Shown: positions 1 to 7,446, counted from the stretch's first letter. The stretch: DNA of 64,000 nucleotides from Leptothoe sp034932105 (GCF_034932105.1 NZ_JAYGIG010000015.1:4042-68041); one strand, 5' to 3'. Made by a program: numbers and translations. Notes: generated by a model from the sequence alone, not told the origin.

Positions 1-6
1 GCAACG

Positions 7-444
7 ATGGACCCGATTGCCTTTGAGCATTTGATCAAGCAGCTGCTGGAAGCGATGAACTATCAGAATGTGACGGTGACGGCACCCTCGAATGATAAGG
101 GGGTGGATGTAGTGGCTGACATTGAGCTGGGGATTACGTCGGTGCGGGAGGTGGTGCAGGCGAAGCGCCAGAAGAGCAATGTGCAGCGGACGGTACTGGA
201 TGCGTTGCGGGGATCGCTCTATCGGTTTCAGGCGGTGCGAGGCACGATTATTACGACGGCAAATTTTTCTAAAGGGGCGATGCAGGTGGCGTTTGAGCCG
301 GGGGCTCCGCCGATTACGTTGATTAATGGCGATAAGCTGATTGATTTGCTGATTGAGTACGGAATTGGGGTGAGAACCCGCTCAGTGGAGGTATTGGAGT
401 TAGATGCGGATGCTTTTGCCCAAATGGAAGATAGTGTAGATTAA
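7..444 (+). CDS. Mrr-type restriction endonuclease domain protein (5' end possibly outside window)
   Basis: The 145-residue product matches the Mrr catalytic fold, a PD-(D/E)xK nuclease that cleaves modified DNA or works as a restriction-like enzyme. An N-terminal helix of the form FEHLIKQLLEAMNY is followed by the catalytic Asp34 in KGVDVVA and the QxK motif at residues 51-53 (QAK). The frame is open to the window edge, so the ATG at 7 may be internal and an N-terminal DNA-binding domain may be missing. It heads an accessory, HIP1-free stretch with integrase and transposase debris, which fits a defence or mobile-element origin. Whether it is active is unknown. Confidence 0.7.
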   Translation: MDPIAFEHLIKQLLEAMNYQNVTVTAPSNDKGVDVVADIELGITSVREVVQAKRQKSNVQRTVLDALRGSLYRFQAVRGTIITTANFSKGAMQVAFEPGAPPITLINGDKLIDLLIEYGIGVRTRSVEVLELDADAFAQMEDSVD

Positions 445-472
445 AACTTCAAAACACCATATAGATCACAGC

Positions 473-1002
473 CTAACGTTCCATTCCCTGCGATTTCACC
501 GTCCCTGTTGATATCTGCAACGACTGAATCGACTGCACCTGAGCCACCGTGCCCTTAGCATACTGATCCAACGACCCCGCATCCATCCCTTTCACCCCCT
601 GCTGAAACTGAGCATACGGCCCCTGATACAACAAATGAGTCACCGCCTCAGCCGACTCCCCAGCCCTCAGCGCCGTCGCCATCACCTGTTGGTCCAACTG
701 AATCGCCGCCAGGTCAATACTCACAGACTCCCGATACAAATCAGCATAGCTCTGAATTTTCCCAGTCACCGCATTTGCATATTCCGTATACCGCTGCTTC
801 TGAGCCGTATCCACCTGAGTCTTAACATAGTACAGTAGCTTAGGCAGAGCCGCCTTCTTCTCCTCTGGCGATTGCCCCCTCGTCTCACACTGCACATAGG
901 GTCCCTGGGCAACAAACTGAATCACCTGCCGGGGAGAATGCCCCGCCTGTAACGCCACCTGAGCAACCGTGCGGTCCAGCTGTTGAGCTGTCTGTTAATC
1001 CT
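473..1002 (-). pseudogene. Truncated duplicate of the helical-repeat gene at 3123-3857
   Basis: Positions 510-1002 align without gaps to 3178-3670 (constant offset 2668), at about 95% identity by eye. The copy lacks the 5' part encoding roughly the first 65 residues. A CAA codon has become a TAA stop at 997-995 (minus strand), so only a shortened frame starting at a GTG (958) stays open. The 3' end also diverges from the intact gene after the shared LQIS residues. What remains encodes the second repeat module plus part of the first. It is best read as a decayed partial duplication. Confidence 0.8.
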
Positions 1003-1151
1003 AGTGTTTCCAGATGATTACGCGACTGCCAGGACGGCAAAGTCTAAAGACTTGTCCAAGGTTGCAGGCCTTGGCTAATTTTGCGGGAATTGATGTGGAC
1101 CTGCTGACGTATCAGGGCAATTATGGACCTAGCAAGGTACAAGAGCGAGAC

Positions 1152-1316
1152 CTGACTTTTCCTGCTAAGTTCTACAACCGCCAAATATCAAGGATCTAAA
1201 ATCAGCTTTGCTCTCAATAAGGTTGAATTATTGAGAATAGATCACGAACTTATAGGGGTTCCAGGTAGCGAAAATCAGGTAGGTTTTTAGCGCCAAAAGA
1301 TAACGGGAAAAGTCAG
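1152..1316. mobile_element. 165-bp MITE-like element with 11-bp inverted ends and 9-bp target duplication
   Basis: The left end CTGACTTTTCC (1152-1162) is the exact reverse complement of the right end GGAAAAGTCAG (1306-1316). The element is flanked by a direct repeat GAGCGAGAC at 1143-1151 and 1317-1325. Excising it with one repeat restores the integrase reading frame (VQERD joined to LSSDD). It has no coding capacity. An internal hairpin (CTCAATAA, 1213-1220, pairing with 1228-1235) lies near the middle. A non-autonomous element moved by a transposase that makes 9-bp duplications is the simplest reading; the parent insertion sequence is not in the window. Confidence 0.85.
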
Positions 1317-1502
1317 GAGCGAGACCTGTCTTCTGATGATTTAATTGCTCATTGGAGAGAGCAAATTCCAAATCGAAACTGGCAGTGGGTTTATGGGATG
1401 ATGGCTTCCTATGGTATTCGTCCCCATGAGATTTTCTTTTGCGAGTTTACAGATGAAGGCTTACAGGTTCTTAAGGGAAAAACGGCTCCCCGTCTTGTTT
1501 AT

Positions 1503-1544
1503 CAGGCCTTTTATCCAGAATGACAGGCCTTTTATCCAGAATGA
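1503..1544 (+). repeat. 21-bp perfect tandem duplication inside the integrase pseudogene
   Basis: The unit at 1503-1523 (QAFYPE plus stop) is repeated exactly at 1524-1544. Both copies carry the TGA that replaces the expected Trp codon, so the nonsense change probably came before the duplication. Confidence 0.9.
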
Positions 1545-1640
1545 GTGGAGCGGTGGCACCTGACTACGATGTGCAGGCCCAACGTAAATGCCGAATACTC
1601 ATAGCAGTATCAGCATAGGGCGCATTGTAGACCTTGAAAA

Positions 1641-1967
1641 TTGACCTGTCTGAGTAAAGCGATCAGCATGAATTCTAAATCCCTTGCCCTGGAGGGATAT
1701 TGGCCAGATTTTCTATTCATAATTACCTGGCTAACAGGTCCCTTGACTCAGACGAAAGAGGAGCGTTCTCAGCAAGGCAAACGGATGATTGGGTTAGGGG
1801 CTACTGCGCTGTGGGAGCTGTGGCAACGCATGGCCGCCGCTAAACAGTCTTCAACCGAACGACTGGGTCGAAAGCGCCAAGCGGGTGGTGGTCGCAAAAA
1901 GGATGCCGAAGTCAGGCTCTTGGCCACTTTTGGTGATGTGTTAGCTGGAACACCAAATATTGCGTGA
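1641..1967 (+). pseudogene. Possible transposase N-terminal remnant
   Basis: The middle of this frame has a helical stretch (ATALWELWQRMAAAKQ) followed by a basic, Gly-rich segment (RLGRKRQAGGGRKK). This resembles the helix-turn-helix region that comes before the DDE domain in some cyanobacterial transposases. No DDE domain follows. The last part of the frame is encoded by a 98-bp inverted-repeat element (1916-2013), so the native sequence probably ends near 1915. The start is unreliable. Assignment to an insertion-sequence family would be guesswork; it may also be non-coding. Confidence 0.35.
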
Positions 1968-2013
1968 GTCCAAATCGCTGTCATGCCGAGTTTCACCAAA
2001 AGTGGCCAAGAGC
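1916..2013. mobile_element. 98-bp palindromic insertion with 21-bp inverted ends and 10-bp flanking repeats
   Basis: The first 21 bases (1916-1936, beginning GCTCTTGGCCAC) are the perfect reverse complement of the last 21 (1993-2013). Both sides carry the direct repeat CCGAAGTCAG (1906-1915 and 2014-2023), which looks like a target-site duplication. The 56-bp middle has no coding capacity. The ends differ from those of the 165-bp element 600 bp upstream, so this is a different family. The exact boundary is uncertain by one base. Confidence 0.7.
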
Positions 2014-2090
2014 CCGAAGTCAGGTGAATACACACGCCCTTGCGCTCTCAACTACAATAAAAGAAAGAAAGTCTACTGAAATCCTTCGCC

Positions 2091-2777
2091 GTGGTATCCA
2101 CTCGTCCACCGGTTATACCTATCCTCGAAAATGGCGATCACCTAAGCCGTGATGAATTTGAACGGCGGTATGCTGCCATGTCCCAGCTTAAAAAGGCGGA
2201 GTTAATTGAAGGAGTTGTCTACGTGCCTGCTGCTCTGCGATACCGAAAACATGGCAAACCCCACAGTGACATCATGACCTGGCTCGGGGTGTATGCGGCA
2301 CTGACTCCCGGTCTCGAAGCTGCTGATAATCCTACTGTACGTCTGGATCTTGATAATGAACCACAGCCCGATGCCCTTCTAAGAATTAAGACCGCTTACG
2401 GCGGCCAATCGTCCATTAGTGAAGACGACTATGTTGAAGGTGCCCCAGAGTTAATTGTCGAAATTGCCAGCAGCAGTGCGGCCTATGATCTCCATGAGAA
2501 AAAGACTGTCTATAGACGCAATGGGGTACGGGAGTACATTATTTGGCAGGTGATTGATCAACGGCTAAGCTGGTTTCAGTTAGAGGCTGGAGAGTATATA
2601 TTGCTATCACCCGATGCTCAAGGCATTAGTCACAGTCGTTTGTTTCCAGGTTTAGATTTGTCGGTGACTGCATTATTAGCAGGCGATGTTGCTACGGTCC
2701 TGACGGTGGTGCAACAGGGAATTGCTAGTGCTGACCATATTGCCTATAGGGATTGGCTTCAGAGTCAGTGCGGATAA
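2091..2777 (+). CDS. Uma2-family (DUF820) putative endonuclease-fold protein
   Basis: The protein has 228 residues, usual for the Uma2 family, a PD-(D/E)xK nuclease-fold family greatly expanded in cyanobacteria with no settled function. Visible motifs are the early acidic residue in AELIEG (Glu40), QPDALL (Asp94), the core strand GAPELIVEIASSS with Glu124, and DLHEKKTVYRRNGVREY with Lys137/138. The chosen start is GTG at 2091; no strong ribosome site is visible. It stands alone among mobile-element debris. Nuclease activity is inferred from the fold only. Confidence 0.8.
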   Translation: MVSTRPPVIPILENGDHLSRDEFERRYAAMSQLKKAELIEGVVYVPAALRYRKHGKPHSDIMTWLGVYAALTPGLEAADNPTVRLDLDNEPQPDALLRIKTAYGGQSSISEDDYVEGAPELIVEIASSSAAYDLHEKKTVYRRNGVREYIIWQVIDQRLSWFQLEAGEYILLSPDAQGISHSRLFPGLDLSVTALLAGDVATVLTVVQQGIASADHIAYRDWLQSQCG

Positions 2778-3122
2778 ATGTGGCTCTGTTGCAAAAAGTT
2801 AACGAGGAGAGAATCTCCCTATCGACACCCCCCTGATTATACGGCTACTCCGAAGATTTCGTTTCAGCACCTTGGGATTGGCATCGGCTGCTTGATTGGC
2901 ATCGGCAACGTTCTCGAGGATAGTCCCACAACTCGAAAAACTCGAACCAATACCTCCTAACCCTTCATCAGGACTTTGATTGAGGACTGGTTAGGACATT
3001 CGAATGTCCTAATTTTGGAATTTGGAATTGCTGTTATCCCAGTTTCTCCCTGTTGATGAAAAATAAAGTGGCTGTTGCACCGGGTATATAATCAACCGGG
3101 TGAGGCGATCCCACTTGTTTTT
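2778..3122. other. Gene-poor stretch with an IS6-like end motif and short repeats
   Basis: No convincing gene is present. Positions 2782-2800 (GGCTCTGTTGCAAAAAGTT) resemble the outer end of IS6-family elements, but no matching opposite end or transposase is seen. A 13-bp motif GATTGGCATCGGC occurs twice near 2875-2905. A perfect 22-bp palindrome lies at 2991-3012. The stretch is probably insertion-sequence debris. Confidence 0.3.
2991..3012. repeat. Perfect 22-bp palindrome
   Basis: The half-site TTAGGACATTC is followed directly by its reverse complement. There is no T-run beside it, so a terminator is not the obvious reading. It lies just beyond the 3' end of the helical-repeat gene (which ends at 3123 on the minus strand) and could be a protein-binding site or a remnant of an element end. 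Confidence 0.7.
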
Positions 3123-3857
3123 TTATGATCGATCCAGGGATTGCGATTTCCTACGCCCAACTCCACCCCTATCCCCCGATATCTGCAACGACTGAATCGA
3201 CTGCACCTGAGCCACAGTCCCCTTAGCATACTGATCCAACGACCCCGCATCCATCCCCTTCACCCCCTGCTGAAACTGAGCATAGGGACCCTGATACAAC
3301 AAATGAGTCACCGCCTCTGCCGACTCCCCAGCCCTCAGCGCCGCCGCCACCACCTGCTGGTCCAACTGAATCGCCGCCAGGTCACTACTCACAGACTCCC
3401 GATACAAATCAGCGTAGCTCTGAATTTTACCAGTCACCGCATTCGCATATTCCGTATACCGCTGCTTCTGAGCCGTATCTACCTGCGTTTTAGCATAGTA
3501 CAGTAGCTTAGGCAGCGCCGCCTTCTTCTCCTCTGGCGATTGCCCCCTCGTCTCACACTGCACATAGGGTCCCTGAGCCACAAACTGAATCACCTGCCGG
3601 GGAGAATGCCCCGCCTGTAACGCCACCTGAGCAACCGTGCGGTCCAGCTGTTGAGCCGTTTGTTGATCCTCAGGATCCTCACTCGCATAAGCCTGAAATA
3701 ACGTCTGATAATCCTCAAAATTCACTCTTAAAGCCGCCTTCGCTAGAACTAAATACTGCTCTCTCGCCTGCTTTCCCTTTTCCGTATCAGGTTCACGAGG
3801 CACCAATGGAGCCTCTTCTGAAGTCGTTTCTTTGTCACTTTTAGGAGACTTTGCCAT
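3123..3857 (-). CDS. Conserved protein with two tandem helical repeats, partner of a ParR-like gene
   Basis: I do not recognise a named family. The 244-residue protein has a charged N-terminus and two similar modules. The first contains QLDRTVAQVALQAGHS followed by QFVAQGPYVQ; the second contains QLDQQVVAAALRAGES followed by LLYQGPYAQ. Each is led by a helical segment with a Tyr-rich patch. Helical modules of this D-x-x-V / AG-x-S kind recall accessory domains of plasmid mobilisation proteins, but that link is weak. The ATG at 3857 is preferred over the upstream GTG (3863) because GGGAG lies just before it. It starts 10 bases after the ParR-like gene, so the two are probably cotranscribed. 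A broken duplicate lies at 473-1002. Confidence 0.6.
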   Translation of the reverse strand: MAKSPKSDKETTSEEAPLVPREPDTEKGKQAREQYLVLAKAALRVNFEDYQTLFQAYASEDPEDQQTAQQLDRTVAQVALQAGHSPRQVIQFVAQGPYVQCETRGQSPEEKKAALPKLLYYAKTQVDTAQKQRYTEYANAVTGKIQSYADLYRESVSSDLAAIQLDQQVVAAALRAGESAEAVTHLLYQGPYAQFQQGVKGMDAGSLDQYAKGTVAQVQSIQSLQISGDRGGVGRRKSQSLDRS

Positions 3858-3866
3858 GATCACTCC

Positions 3867-4280
3867 CTACAACACATCCGAAAAGTCGTTGAGTAGATCA
3901 TCTTGAGCCAACAGAGAAATCTCTCCTGTCGGTACCGCCATCGGGCTAATTGCTGAAAATTCAGGCTGGTCAGATTCGCTCGACGGAGCCTCAATCCCAA
4001 ACGTTTCCCGCAAATGCTGAATTTGCTCTTCCATCCGAATAATAGACTGACGGGCCAGGTCCTTTAACTCTGTCTCCGAATGCTTACCCGTATCCTGATA
4101 AGCAAAGGGAAGCCAGAAAGCACGAGCCGCAGTAGCCGCCTTTTCTTTACCCTTGTAAGTACGATGAATCAGCCAGCTGTAGGTGATGCCGTTGGGGGAG
4201 CTGCGGTCTGGCTCAAAAATAAAGCGCACCCTTGACTTGGTGGACTTATCCGGATCGTCATTGCTAGGTTTGCGAGGCAT
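3867..4280 (-). CDS. Orphan ParR-like DNA-binding adaptor
   Basis: The 137-residue protein is recognisably related to the ParR-like product at 54083-54628. Both share a basic N-terminus, then RV-x-F, a DP-rich turn, a block ending in A-x-x-A-x-x-LP-x-AY-x-D, an LAR-x-x-I helix, and R-x-x-F. Both end in an acidic tail: DDLLNDF near the end here, DPDVLDDF at the end of the other. In type II partition systems ParR binds a centromere through its N-terminal domain and the growing ParM filament through its C-terminus. No ParM gene is adjacent; the helical-repeat gene follows instead. An 18-bp palindrome lies 81 bases upstream. The family call is by similarity to the other copy, not by search. Confidence 0.55.
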   Translation of the reverse strand: MPRKPSNDDPDKSTKSRVRFIFEPDRSSPNGITYSWLIHRTYKGKEKAATAARAFWLPFAYQDTGKHSETELKDLARQSIIRMEEQIQHLRETFGIEAPSSESDQPEFSAISPMAVPTGEISLLAQDDLLNDFSDVL

Positions 4281-4360
4281 AGCTCATCCCTTAACTAACC
4301 AAACAGACTGAAGTAGCACCCTACAAAGGATAGCGGTTCAATCAAAGCCATGCTGACAAA

Positions 4361-4378
4361 ATGTAAATTAATTTACAT
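4361..4378. promoter_or_regulatory. 18-bp palindrome upstream of the orphan ParR-like gene
   Basis: ATGTAAATTAATTTACAT is perfectly palindromic and AT-rich. It sits 81 bases before the ParR-like start. Type II partition operons are autoregulated by ParR binding at an upstream centromere, so this is a reasonable candidate operator or centromere-like site, though unproven. Confidence 0.45.
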
Positions 4379-4698
4379 ATAAACCCAAAACTTGAGATAT
4401 ACAGCGGACACGATGCTGAGCAATAGGGCATAAAGTCATCGTCAACAAGCCTATAGTTGATTCGACCTCAAGGCTTGTTGCCTCAACACATCCGTAATCG
4501 TCCACCCGTCTTTATCGCTGAGACTAGTCTGACGGAATAGTGGGCGATATACGGCATCATTTCAACCCGCTCACCTACGCCTTCAGCGTGGAAGTTCAAC
4601 GAAATTTATGTCAATTTATGAGCTATCATTTAGATCAAAATTAGATCAGTTATATTTAGTTCGTTTGAAAGCCTTTCCTAGAGAGAGTTTTGAAGCTT

Positions 4699-4718
4699 GA
4701 GCGCCTGCCTTACAAGCA
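4699..4718 (+). repeat. 20-bp copy of the tRNA-Val anticodon arm
   Basis: GAGCGCCTGCCTTACAAGCA is identical to nucleotides 22-41 of the tRNA-Val gene (6589-6608, minus strand) and covers the whole anticodon loop. It is in the opposite orientation to that gene. Anticodon-loop segments are common crossover sites for tyrosine integrases, and an integrase remnant lies 3 kb away, so this may be an old attachment-site remnant. Confidence 0.6.
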
Positions 4719-4856
4719 TGCGCTTGAGATTAGTGCTGCCTCTCAATCAAATTTAAGTCACAGGCTCGATGCTGACAGTTTTTTTCACGGGCATAAAGAT
4801 AGAGCTATTAGATAACAAGCATTTATAGTCTGACGAAACCTTGCCTAGACTAGGTT

Positions 4857-5765
4857 TCAGTGATTTTTCTTTTTCTTGCTCTTTTTTTCCTTGTTTTTGG
4901 ATGAGCCAAATCCAGTTTTTGACTTAGAAAGTTTAGGCTGTCCAGCAGATGCAAGGTCACCCTTCCCAAATTGTGTCAGACGTGTAGGTTGTGCTGGTCT
5001 GGTCGGCAAAGCAATCGAGGCTCTAGCTTGACGCAGTTGCTGAATACTCTGGGCAACACGCTGAATAGATTCTATCCATTCCGGTACTTCATGCTGGAGT
5101 TCTTCAGGGATGAAATCTGATTCTGTGGCCAGCCCTAACTCTATTTGAACCTTGGCCCAGGTGCCACAAATCGTTTCATCCATGGGGCCTTCTCTATAGG
5201 CTTTCTCGATTACAGGAGCCGATTCTGTGGCTTTCAGTTCAAGTAAATTAGCAACTAAGCAGCCGTTCAAAGGCGCTGGCTGTTGACTATGGCAAGCAAT
5301 GGCGTCTGACAAATGCTGAACACATTCGTCTCGATAGTCAGGATGGGCTTTTGCAATTTCTTCTAGCCCTTTAGCAGCTGATGTTTTGGACCATTTGCCA
5401 GGTTCCTGAATGGTCAGATAGGCCGCTAATGGAGTAATACACGTTGGCCCGATCATGGCAAAGACTTCGGGCAGTTCTTCCAGAAACCACTCATTGGCCT
5501 CATCACCTAGCAGCTTAATCAGTGGTTCAATGGCAGAGTTTGCCTTCAGTTGGCCAAGAGCACGATAGGCGTGGATGTAAGCATAGAGTTCTACTTCATC
5601 TTCATCTAGCTCTTGATCAGAAGCAAGGCGAATTAGTTCAGGGATATGGTCTGCTGTCAGTCCCAATTCATCGACATAGTTGATCCATTGGTCTGGATAG
5701 GTGATGCCAGGTCTACCGTAAGCGAGGAGTTGATCAATAGGGGGCTGGTAATCTTTGGCAGGCAT
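4857..5765 (-). CDS. DUF1186 HEAT-like repeat protein
   Basis: The 302-residue protein matches the DUF1186 family in length and pattern. The N-terminus reads PPIDQLLAYGRPG, then ELGLTADHIPELIRLA, then HAYRALGQLKANSAIEPLI, and later ELPEVFAMIGP and KGLEEIAKAHPDYRDE. These are paired helices of the HEAT type, which usually mediate protein contacts. Many family members end in a SEC-C zinc motif. Here the C-terminus is instead a Lys/Ser-rich tail ending KKKKNH, suited to binding nucleic acid or membrane. Biochemical function is unknown. Confidence 0.7.
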   Translation of the reverse strand: MPAKDYQPPIDQLLAYGRPGITYPDQWINYVDELGLTADHIPELIRLASDQELDEDEVELYAYIHAYRALGQLKANSAIEPLIKLLGDEANEWFLEELPEVFAMIGPTCITPLAAYLTIQEPGKWSKTSAAKGLEEIAKAHPDYRDECVQHLSDAIACHSQQPAPLNGCLVANLLELKATESAPVIEKAYREGPMDETICGTWAKVQIELGLATESDFIPEELQHEVPEWIESIQRVAQSIQQLRQARASIALPTRPAQPTRLTQFGKGDLASAGQPKLSKSKTGFGSSKNKEKKSKKKKNH

Positions 5766-5850
5766 GGTTTTGACTGAAGGAATAGACTCTATACTTGCCT
5801 AGGGCAAGCGTCTAATGACTGCAAAATGTCCATTACCAGGGCAACCTTAA

Positions 5851-6180
5851 TCACACTGCTTCTGGCTCGACCTCTAACGTATCGTTTTTCATCTGCCTTT
5901 GTCGCAGGAACTCGGCAAAATCTCGTACTTCTGCTAGTAAATCTTCTGGCAAGTAATGGAGGAGTTCGATCACCTGAGCCTGGATGAGTTCCCTTTCTAA
6001 CTGAATATCGGATCTTTCTAAAGTCAGCACATGGGCGTTATCACCAGCAGCATCCACAAACTCGACTTCGAAGCCTTGCCCATCACTGTAGCAATGCACA
6101 ACTGCACCACGGCTACCCTTAACCAGTCCATGCGCTTGAATATCATGGGTGAGAGTGACAACATCGAGTTCCTTGATCAT
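5851..6180 (-). CDS. DUF4926-DUF2281 fusion protein
   Basis: Residues 1-65 match DUF4926, a small beta-barrel-like domain (start MIKELDVVTLTHDI, then GLVKGSRGAVVHCY). Residues 66-95 match DUF2281 (LLHYLPEDLLAEVRDFAEFL). The two are usually separate small proteins near cyanobacterial toxin-antitoxin loci, so the fusion is notable. No toxin gene is adjacent. The start ATG at 6180 gives a full DUF4926 domain. Function is unknown; an antitoxin-like role is only a guess from context. Confidence 0.65.
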   Translation of the reverse strand: MIKELDVVTLTHDIQAHGLVKGSRGAVVHCYSDGQGFEVEFVDAAGDNAHVLTLERSDIQLERELIQAQVIELLHYLPEDLLAEVRDFAEFLRQRQMKNDTLEVEPEAV

Positions 6181-6556
6181 GAGCCTGTAATCCTTATCCT
6201 TTAGCCATCTTTATAGTGAGTTACCCCACACACGGACCTTTTGGGTAATCATGTTCAGAATTTAGAAAAGGTATGTGTATACGTTGAGCATACTCTTGGC
6301 GTAGTGGAATGTGCAGGAAAATTGAATGGTTGTGCCTGCTGCGATCTCAACCATTCTGATGGGCAGTGGATGCGATCTCAATAAAGCCCCAAACCTGCGC
6401 TGCAACCTGAGAGACGCAATGCCTGCTTCAGGAAACGTCTGAAAAGCCACAAATTTATGTCTGTATTTCAGGATCATGTGCTTGAAAACCTGACTGAACT
6501 GAGCATAAAATCTAGTTCACATCTAGTTCACGTTTTTTGCCGATCTCTGAAACCTA
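6181..6556. other. Intergenic stretch without a supported gene
   Basis: A 71-codon open frame occupies part of this stretch on the minus strand, but it resembles no family and lacks a ribosome site. I see no RNA gene or clear repeat. It separates the accessory genes from tRNA-Val. Confidence 0.4.
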
Positions 6557-6629
<73 letters not shown>

Positions 6630-6921
6630 GCGAACTGTGCATTTGCACTGGAGTAGATATTAACAGATGGTTGCGGCCTAAGGCGATCTTTTTTTAAAGA
6701 AAATGAGCGCTGCTGAGCCGAACGATGATTTCATCCGCAAGATGCCGGTATAGGGTCCTTCTGACAGACTGGTTCATCCCCTAAATCAGTCGCGATGAAA
6801 ATGTAGTAATTCATTTGTATTATTAAACCTGGGCAATAGGGATCTACCTGACGCCTGACCTTTGGACCGATGGCAACATTTGGAGGTCCCAAAGGTTCCC
6901 TGTCATGTCATTGAGGTGTCC
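6630..6921. other. Intergenic region upstream of the DUF2227 gene
   Basis: This region carries the promoter area of tRNA-Val on one strand and the leader of the DUF2227 gene on the other. I see no further gene or structured element. Confidence 0.4.
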
Positions 6922-7446
6922 ATGCCATCTGGAAAAAGTCATGACCGAATTACGCTGTGGCTATTGCCTGGGGTACTGACCGGTGCTTTTATGCTGACCA
7001 TTGATGTGCCGCTAACGATCATTGTCAGTATTAGCTTTTTAATCGGGGGTTTCATGATGGGGCCTGACCTGGATATTCAATCGATCCAGTATCGTCGGTG
7101 GGGTCCGGTGCGCTGGATTTGGTCTCCCTATCAGATGATGGTCAAGCATCGTTCTCCCTGGTCCCATGGTCCTGTCATCGGCACATTGGTGCGGGTGGTT
7201 TATTTGGGGATTTGGATTGGTTTGTTTATGGTACTTGGAGTGTTGGCCGTTAATCATTTTTGGCAAGCCCAGCTGTCATGGTCCATGCTAGAAACTACTT
7301 TGATGAGCTTGTTTGCTCGCTATGGGAAGCAGTGGCTAGCCTTGTTAGCGGGGTTAGAACTGGGTGCTCTGAGCCATTACACCAGTGACTGGTTGGCTTC
7401 GATGATTAAAAAGAAAAAGCGTAAGCGACGGCATCAGAAAAAATAG
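6922..7446 (+). CDS. DUF2227 metal-binding membrane protein
   Basis: The 174-residue protein starts MPSGKSHDRITLWLLP, the typical DUF2227 opening with an early His-Asp pair. Further conserved polar motifs are GPDLDIQS, KHRSPWSHGP and ELGALSHYTSDW. These His and Asp residues at membrane edges suggest a bound metal, as in the related YdjM/metal-dependent hydrolase-like membrane families. About four membrane segments are visible, and the C-terminus is strongly basic (KKKKRKRR). The internal ATG at 6922 is preferred to that at 6862 because family members begin there. Confidence 0.75.
   Translation: MPSGKSHDRITLWLLPGVLTGAFMLTIDVPLTIIVSISFLIGGFMMGPDLDIQSIQYRRWGPVRWIWSPYQMMVKHRSPWSHGPVIGTLVRVVYLGIWIGLFMVLGVLAVNHFWQAQLSWSMLETTLMSLFARYGKQWLALLAGLELGALSHYTSDWLASMIKKKKRKRRHQKK

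Larger units (their letters stand above)
1014..1604 (+). pseudogene. Cyanobacterial tyrosine-recombinase (phage-type integrase) remnant, interrupted by a small insertion element
   Basis: The first part encodes RLQALANFAGIDVDLL followed by YQGNYGPSKVQERD. The frame resumes at 1326 as LSSDDLIAHWREQIPNRNW and then WVYGMMASYGIRPHE. These resemble the core of cyanobacterial site-specific integrases, including the region around the first catalytic Arg (GIRPHE). Removing 1152-1325 joins the two parts in frame exactly. Further damage follows: PEW has become PE-stop (TGA at 1521-1523), a 21-bp unit is duplicated in tandem (1503-1523 and 1524-1544), and the frame then runs as VERWHL until a stop at 1602. 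No catalytic C-terminal Tyr region is present, so the gene is dead. Confidence 0.75.
4281..4856. other. Intergenic stretch with a palindrome and a tRNA-Val fragment
   Basis: I see no convincing gene in these 576 bases. The stretch contains the 18-bp palindrome at 4361-4378 and a 20-bp copy of the tRNA-Val anticodon arm at 4699-4718. It lies between the divergent-facing ParR-like gene start and the end of the DUF1186 gene. Confidence 0.5.

Noticed and set aside
2782..2800. Complete IS6-family insertion sequence
   Set aside because: Only one end-like motif is present; there is no inverted partner and no IS6 transposase.
6262..6477. 71-codon minus-strand gene before tRNA-Val
   Set aside because: No ribosome site, no family resemblance and atypical composition; likely chance.
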